8,145 nucleotides of DNA from an uncultured Ruminococcus sp. (lineage in GTDB: Bacteria > Bacillota > Clostridia > Oscillospirales > Ruminococcaceae): the NCBI GenBank assembly GCA_902796865.1, contig CADBQZ010000040.1, forward strand, positions 1 to 8,145, given 5' to 3'. Below are positions 5,295-8,145 of the stretch, piece after piece (position 1 is the first letter of the stretch; the number at the start of each line of letters is the position of its first letter). The notes under the pieces are model-generated. The model saw only the letters and a list, made by a program, of their open reading frames with translations. It was not told the origin of the DNA and ran no database searches. Position numbers and translations under genes: made by a program.

Positions 5295-6956
5295 CTATTC
5301 TTCATAATATTTTGCATATCTGAAAAATAATTGTTTTGTAAATGGATCGTACATTATGTCGTGATTTCCTTTTGACATTATCTCATATTCCGATTTATAA
5401 AAAACAGGGATAAAATAGAAAGTTTTTAGTATCTCGGTTTCGACCTCACCTAAAGAATCAGCATTCATGCCGTCTTCCGACATACTTTCGAGTGCATCAT
5501 CAATATCGCTGTTTATATATCCGAAATCATTGAGTTTGGAGGAAAATCTTTTTTCAAATGCCAAAGGACTGTTTCTGTCGCCGGAAAGCGGATAAAGCGC
5601 AAGAGTATAATCACCGCTTTTTATTCTTTCTGAAAATTCTTCTGCCGGCACTTCATCTATGCCGATATAGAATCCGAAGAGTGTCTGCCAGTTCTGGGTG
5701 ACCAGATGAAGATACTCGCTGTCCATGAGGTCTTCACGGACAAGAAGCTTTATATTGCTCAGTGACTGAAGTTCAAGTTCTTCCATTCCCTGATGATAAT
5801 ACTCTGCTGCAAGCTCCGGGTCATATTTTACAGCCTCACCGTTTTCGTCCTTATATATATCTTTGTCCTTGACTATATCTCTGTAGCGCTTTCCGTCGAA
5901 TGTAACACCGGGCGGTACTATGCCGTATGATGCAGCAAGATCCTCTGACAGCACACCGTCGAAAGAATCTTTATCTATACCGTAAGCAAGTGCTTTTCTT
6001 ATATTCACATTTCCGTATTCCGGATTGGAAGGGTTGGTTATTATTCCTACAGTATAGTTTTCAAATTTCTTGACACTGTATTCTTCACGTTCTTTATTGT
6101 CACACAAGAATGAAAGTATAACATCGGATTCGCCGTCGTCGAAGCTTTTGCGTGCGTCCTCATAGCTGTCTTTCATGTATATGTTGAGCGCCGTTGGATA
6201 GATCTTGTCATAATCGGTGTTTGCAAGATTTCTCTGCATATATATCAGATTGTCATGACCATATGGATCGTAGAACCATTGTCTTATGAAAAAAGCCCCA
6301 TTAGACATTACCGATTTATCGTCAAGACCATAGCGTCCTTTTGTATCATAAAAGAATTTTTCATTGCATGGCATTGCAGGAGTCTGTGCAAGGGAATTTA
6401 AAAACTCAGGATCCGGTTTTTCAAGTTCGATCACAAGCTCGGTATCACTCAAAGCACTTACGCCAATGGCTTCGTAGTCTTCATCGCCGTTTATTATCGC
6501 ATCGGCATTTTTTATATTTGAGTAAGCTTCTTTGTGAGGAGAGTGAGTGTTCGGGTCGAATATACGTCTGAATGCAAATTCAAAATCTTTTGCGGTAACA
6601 TTTGTGCATTCTTTTTTTTCGACTTCATCATTATGGTTTTCATCGAAGAACCAGAAACAGTTTTTACGGATAGTAAAATTATAGGTGAGGCCGTCGTCAG
6701 ATACGGAATATTTTTCGGCTGCACCGTTTTTGAGTTTTCCGTCTTCGGTCATTGTGAAAAGACCTGTATAGACGTTTCCTATCACAGAAAATGAGCAGGG
6801 GTCATTTGCAAGCTGCGGGTCGAGACTTTCCGGATGACCGATCATCGCATAGTCAAATGAACAGTCTGCACCGTCAGAATGTGTTTTTTCGCAGCCGGTC
6901 AATAAAACTGCGGAGGTCATTACCGCCGCTGTCAGTAAACATATTATTTTCTTCAA
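5295..6956 (-). CDS. Peptide ABC transporter substrate-binding lipoprotein (OppA-like, SBP_bac_5)
   Basis: This 553-residue extracellular lipoprotein probably captures oligopeptides for an ABC importer. Residues 1-21 are a lipoprotein signal peptide (MKKIICLL..., hydrophobic core) with lipobox LLTGC and lipid-accepting Cys22. Family 5 hallmarks follow: HPESLDPQLANDP (about 41-53), NVYTGLFTM, the VTAKDFEFAFRRIFDP segment, LNSLAQTPAMPCNEKFF, SNGAFFIRQW, and VNIRKALAYGIDKDSF in the second lobe. Length matches OppA-type proteins. The region just before VTAKDF, usually a short W-S-D-G, is replaced by a longer charged stretch (WFFDENHNDEVEKKE). The start is TTG at 6956, supported by AGAGGA six bases upstream and by the complete signal peptide; the first internal ATG (Met13) would destroy it. 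It has its own promoter and terminator and no permease or ATPase beside it, so its transporter is elsewhere or shared. Ligand unknown. Confidence 0.9.
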   Translation of the reverse strand: MKKIICLLTAAVMTSAVLLTGCEKTHSDGADCSFDYAMIGHPESLDPQLANDPCSFSVIGNVYTGLFTMTEDGKLKNGAAEKYSVSDDGLTYNFTIRKNCFWFFDENHNDEVEKKECTNVTAKDFEFAFRRIFDPNTHSPHKEAYSNIKNADAIINGDEDYEAIGVSALSDTELVIELEKPDPEFLNSLAQTPAMPCNEKFFYDTKGRYGLDDKSVMSNGAFFIRQWFYDPYGHDNLIYMQRNLANTDYDKIYPTALNIYMKDSYEDARKSFDDGESDVILSFLCDNKEREEYSVKKFENYTVGIITNPSNPEYGNVNIRKALAYGIDKDSFDGVLSEDLAASYGIVPPGVTFDGKRYRDIVKDKDIYKDENGEAVKYDPELAAEYYHQGMEELELQSLSNIKLLVREDLMDSEYLHLVTQNWQTLFGFYIGIDEVPAEEFSERIKSGDYTLALYPLSGDRNSPLAFEKRFSSKLNDFGYINSDIDDALESMSEDGMNADSLGEVETEILKTFYFIPVFYKSEYEIMSKGNHDIMYDPFTKQLFFRYAKYYEE

Positions 6957-6962
6957 TCTTTA

Positions 6963-6968
6963 TCCTCT
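6963..6968 (-). promoter_or_regulatory. Ribosome binding site supporting a TTG start
   Basis: AGAGGA on the minus strand lies six bases before TTG at 6956. No ATG is available that would keep the signal peptide, so this site fixes the start of the OppA-like gene at a TTG codon. Confidence 0.8.
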
Positions 6969-6977
6969 TTTCGGAAC

Positions 6978-7003
6978 ACAGGAGAGATATAAAGTACTCC
7001 TGT
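6978..7003 (-). other. Hairpin in the leader of the OppA-like gene
   Basis: ACAGGAG (6978-6984) and CTCCTGT (6997-7003) form a 7-bp stem with a 12-base A/T-rich loop in the leader, between the promoter and the ribosome binding site. It ends 10 bases upstream of AGAGGA and has no T-tract in the direction of transcription. It may affect mRNA stability or translation. It does not match a riboswitch that I recognise. Confidence 0.4.
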
Positions 7004-7052
7004 TGATTTTTTATTAAGACAGCATCATATTACTTTTGCGCTGTATATTTAT

Positions 7053-7081
7053 ATTATATCATTTCAAGGCATTTCAATCAA
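7053..7081 (-). promoter_or_regulatory. Sigma-A promoter of the OppA-like gene
   Basis: On the minus strand TTGATT (7076-7081, four of six matches to TTGACA) is followed after exactly 17 bases by a perfect TATAAT (7053-7058), itself preceded by TGA for an extended -10. Transcription would start near 7046, giving a leader of about 90 bases that contains an inverted repeat. Upstream of it, 7082-7185 is A/T-rich and shows nothing else I can support. Confidence 0.82.
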
Positions 7082-7182
7082 CGTTTTTTTAGATAAGCGC
7101 ATATAAAAAATCAGGAACAGTCATTCGACTTTTTTTGACATTTTGCCTTTACTATTAACGTTTCATGAGAGACTTGAAAAGC

Positions 7183-7209
7183 AAAAAGCAGCACCGAATA
7201 GTGCTGCTT
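7183..7209 (-). terminator. Terminator of the TauA-like gene
   Basis: AAGCAGCAC (7186-7194) and GTGCTGCTT (7201-7209) form a perfect 9-bp stem with a 6-base loop. On the minus strand it is followed by T residues (complement of 7183-7187). It begins five bases after the TGA stop, so the TauA-like gene is the last gene of its transcription unit. Confidence 0.92.
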
Positions 7210-7214
7210 CATAT

Positions 7215-8145
7215 TCATTTATTGCAGGCGTTATTTATATAAGCTCCTTTGATCGTTTTATCAAACATATCCTGTTCGGGCTTTTCTGTTATGTAACCTT
7301 CTTCGTAAAGGAAGAATGCTGTATCATAAAGCGTTTTTGATAAAAGACCATTTTTGAACCAATCGCCTTCTGACTGTTCTTTGGCTGTGAGCCATTGAGA
7401 TGATCTTATTCTTGTCATAGCATCATCAGCGGAGATATGGAGCACTTTTGAAAGCGCATCGCAAGCCTTATCTGGCTCATTATTATAAAGCTCCACCGCT
7501 TTATCTATACACTTCACATATTTTTCTACTATATCAGGATATTTCTTTGCAAACTCTGTGCGTACAAGTTCAAGATCAAGCGTTGCATAACCCATGTCTG
7601 CTATTTCTTTTGCACTTGTAAGCTTTTTTCCGCCCAGTTTTAAAAGTTCGGAAAGCTGCGGTTCCCATATAAACGCTCCATCTATCTCGCCGTGTTCAAA
7701 AGCTTTTGACATATCGCTTATCATCATATTCTTTATGTTTACTTCATTTTTATCTATGTCGTTTACTTCAAGATATTTCAGAAGACTGTAATGCGCTGTA
7801 GATGAATACAAAACAGCGATATTTTTTCCTTTGAGGTCTTCGGGCTTATTTATACTGTTGTTTACAACAAGCGTTTCTACATCTCCCAGGATACTTTGTA
7901 TACATATTACCTGGCAGTTCATACCTTTTACGATATTTTTAGCAGTCGGTACAGTGCCCATCATGCCAAAGTCGATCTGGCTGCTGTCCATAGCCTTGCT
8001 GATCTCAAGTCCGTCCTTGAATTCAACCATTTCAACATTACATTCCATTTCCTTTTCAAACCAGTTTTCAGCCTCTGCTATGGCTTCTGGTTCTGCAAGA
8101 TCCTGTGTGCCTATATATACAGTCATATCCTGTTTCCCACATGAA
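7215..8145 (-). CDS. tauA: Taurine/sulfonate ABC transporter substrate-binding lipoprotein, 5' end off the window
   Basis: This lipoprotein probably binds taurine or a related sulfonate outside the cell and hands it to a TauBC-type importer. The reading frame stays open to the right edge. Just upstream of the first in-window Met (8126) it encodes S-C-G-K-Q-D, so the Cys at 8139-8141 is very likely the lipidated residue after a signal peptide lying beyond 8145. The 309 or so mature residues align by eye with TauA throughout: AEPEAIAEAENWFEKE, DFGMMGTVPTA, LVVNNSINKPEDLKGKNIAV, SSTAHYSLLKYL, EIDGAFIWEPQLSELLKLGGKKLTSA, GYATLDLELVRTEFAKKYPDIV, and SQWLTAKEQ followed by LYDTAFFLYEEGYIT near the end. 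The C-terminus is complete and a terminator follows at once. Permease and ATPase genes, if linked, should lie upstream beyond the edge. The family is clear; the exact ligand (taurine, alkanesulfonate, other) is not. Confidence 0.88.
   Translation of the reverse strand, partial: SCGKQDMTVYIGTQDLAEPEAIAEAENWFEKEMECNVEMVEFKDGLEISKAMDSSQIDFGMMGTVPTAKNIVKGMNCQVICIQSILGDVETLVVNNSINKPEDLKGKNIAVLYSSTAHYSLLKYLEVNDIDKNEVNIKNMMISDMSKAFEHGEIDGAFIWEPQLSELLKLGGKKLTSAKEIADMGYATLDLELVRTEFAKKYPDIVEKYVKCIDKAVELYNNEPDKACDALSKVLHISADDAMTRIRSSQWLTAKEQSEGDWFKNGLLSKTLYDTAFFLYEEGYITEKPEQDMFDKTIKGAYINNACNK

Noticed and set aside
6512..6794. Overlapping 70- and 86-residue frames within the OppA-like gene
   Set aside because: Both are out of frame or antisense within a complete, motif-bearing lipoprotein gene and lack ribosome binding sites.
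6978..7011. Leader hairpin read on the plus strand as a terminator (CTCCTGT then TGATTTTTT)
   Set aside because: There is no plus-strand gene upstream that it could terminate, and the T-tract is offset from the stem.
7061..7099. 12-codon minus-strand frame as a leader peptide
   Set aside because: It covers the promoter itself, begins upstream of the predicted transcription start and has no ribosome binding site.
7135..7160. TTGACA on the plus strand as a possible divergent promoter
   Set aside because: No -10 like sequence follows at 16-18 bases and no plus-strand gene lies downstream.
7166..7243. Short plus-strand frame of 25 codons
   Set aside because: It has no ribosome binding site and runs through the terminator stem and the 3' end of the TauA-like gene.
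1..8145. tRNA, rRNA, CRISPR, transposon or phage elements
   Set aside because: No cloverleaf, repeat-spacer pattern, transposase motif or long direct/inverted repeats were seen; the only inverted repeats are small hairpins at gene ends and leaders.

Overview
The window looks like chromosomal DNA from a low- to mid-GC Gram-positive anaerobe of the Clostridia, most plausibly a Ruminococcus-like member of the Oscillospiraceae. The evidence is strong AGGAGG-type ribosome binding sites, A/T-rich intergenic DNA, perfect TATAAT -10 boxes (two with an extended TGA), lipoproteins with Gram-positive-style lipoboxes, and a family mix (ECF sigma plus membrane-anchored beta-propeller, GCS2-type ligase, TauA and OppA lipoproteins) that fits that group. 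The genus is an inference from style, not a match.

Layout. A single + strand gene (93-839) encodes an unrecognised three-helix membrane protein with its own promoter. It converges on a minus-strand block that fills the rest of the window. Going from left to right, that block holds a stand-alone glutamate-cysteine ligase family enzyme (928-2313), a two-gene unit of ECF sigma factor (4638-5141) and membrane-anchored beta-propeller protein (2524-4623), an OppA-like peptide-binding lipoprotein (5295-6956, TTG start), and a TauA-like sulfonate-binding lipoprotein (7215 to beyond the right edge). Every minus-strand unit ends in a recognisable hairpin plus T-tract terminator, so these are mostly separate transcription units rather than one operon. 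The gene-free stretches are all under 300 bases and contain terminators, promoters and a few unexplained inverted repeats.

How the genes work together. The clearest functional link is the sigma/beta-propeller pair. The second gene begins 14 bases after the sigma stop, has a short charged cytoplasmic N-terminus, one membrane helix, an acidic linker and a large extracellular propeller. That is the layout expected of a transmembrane anti-sigma or sensor protein controlling the sigma factor next to it. The two solute-binding lipoproteins are nutrient-capture proteins whose permeases and ATPases are not in the window; those of the TauA-like protein may lie upstream, beyond the right edge. Two starts were revised: the propeller protein most likely begins at 4623 rather than 4641, and the TauA-like gene continues through the right edge, because the lipobox cysteine is encoded just upstream of its first in-window methionine.

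No rRNA, tRNA, CRISPR array, transposase, phage gene or known riboswitch was seen.
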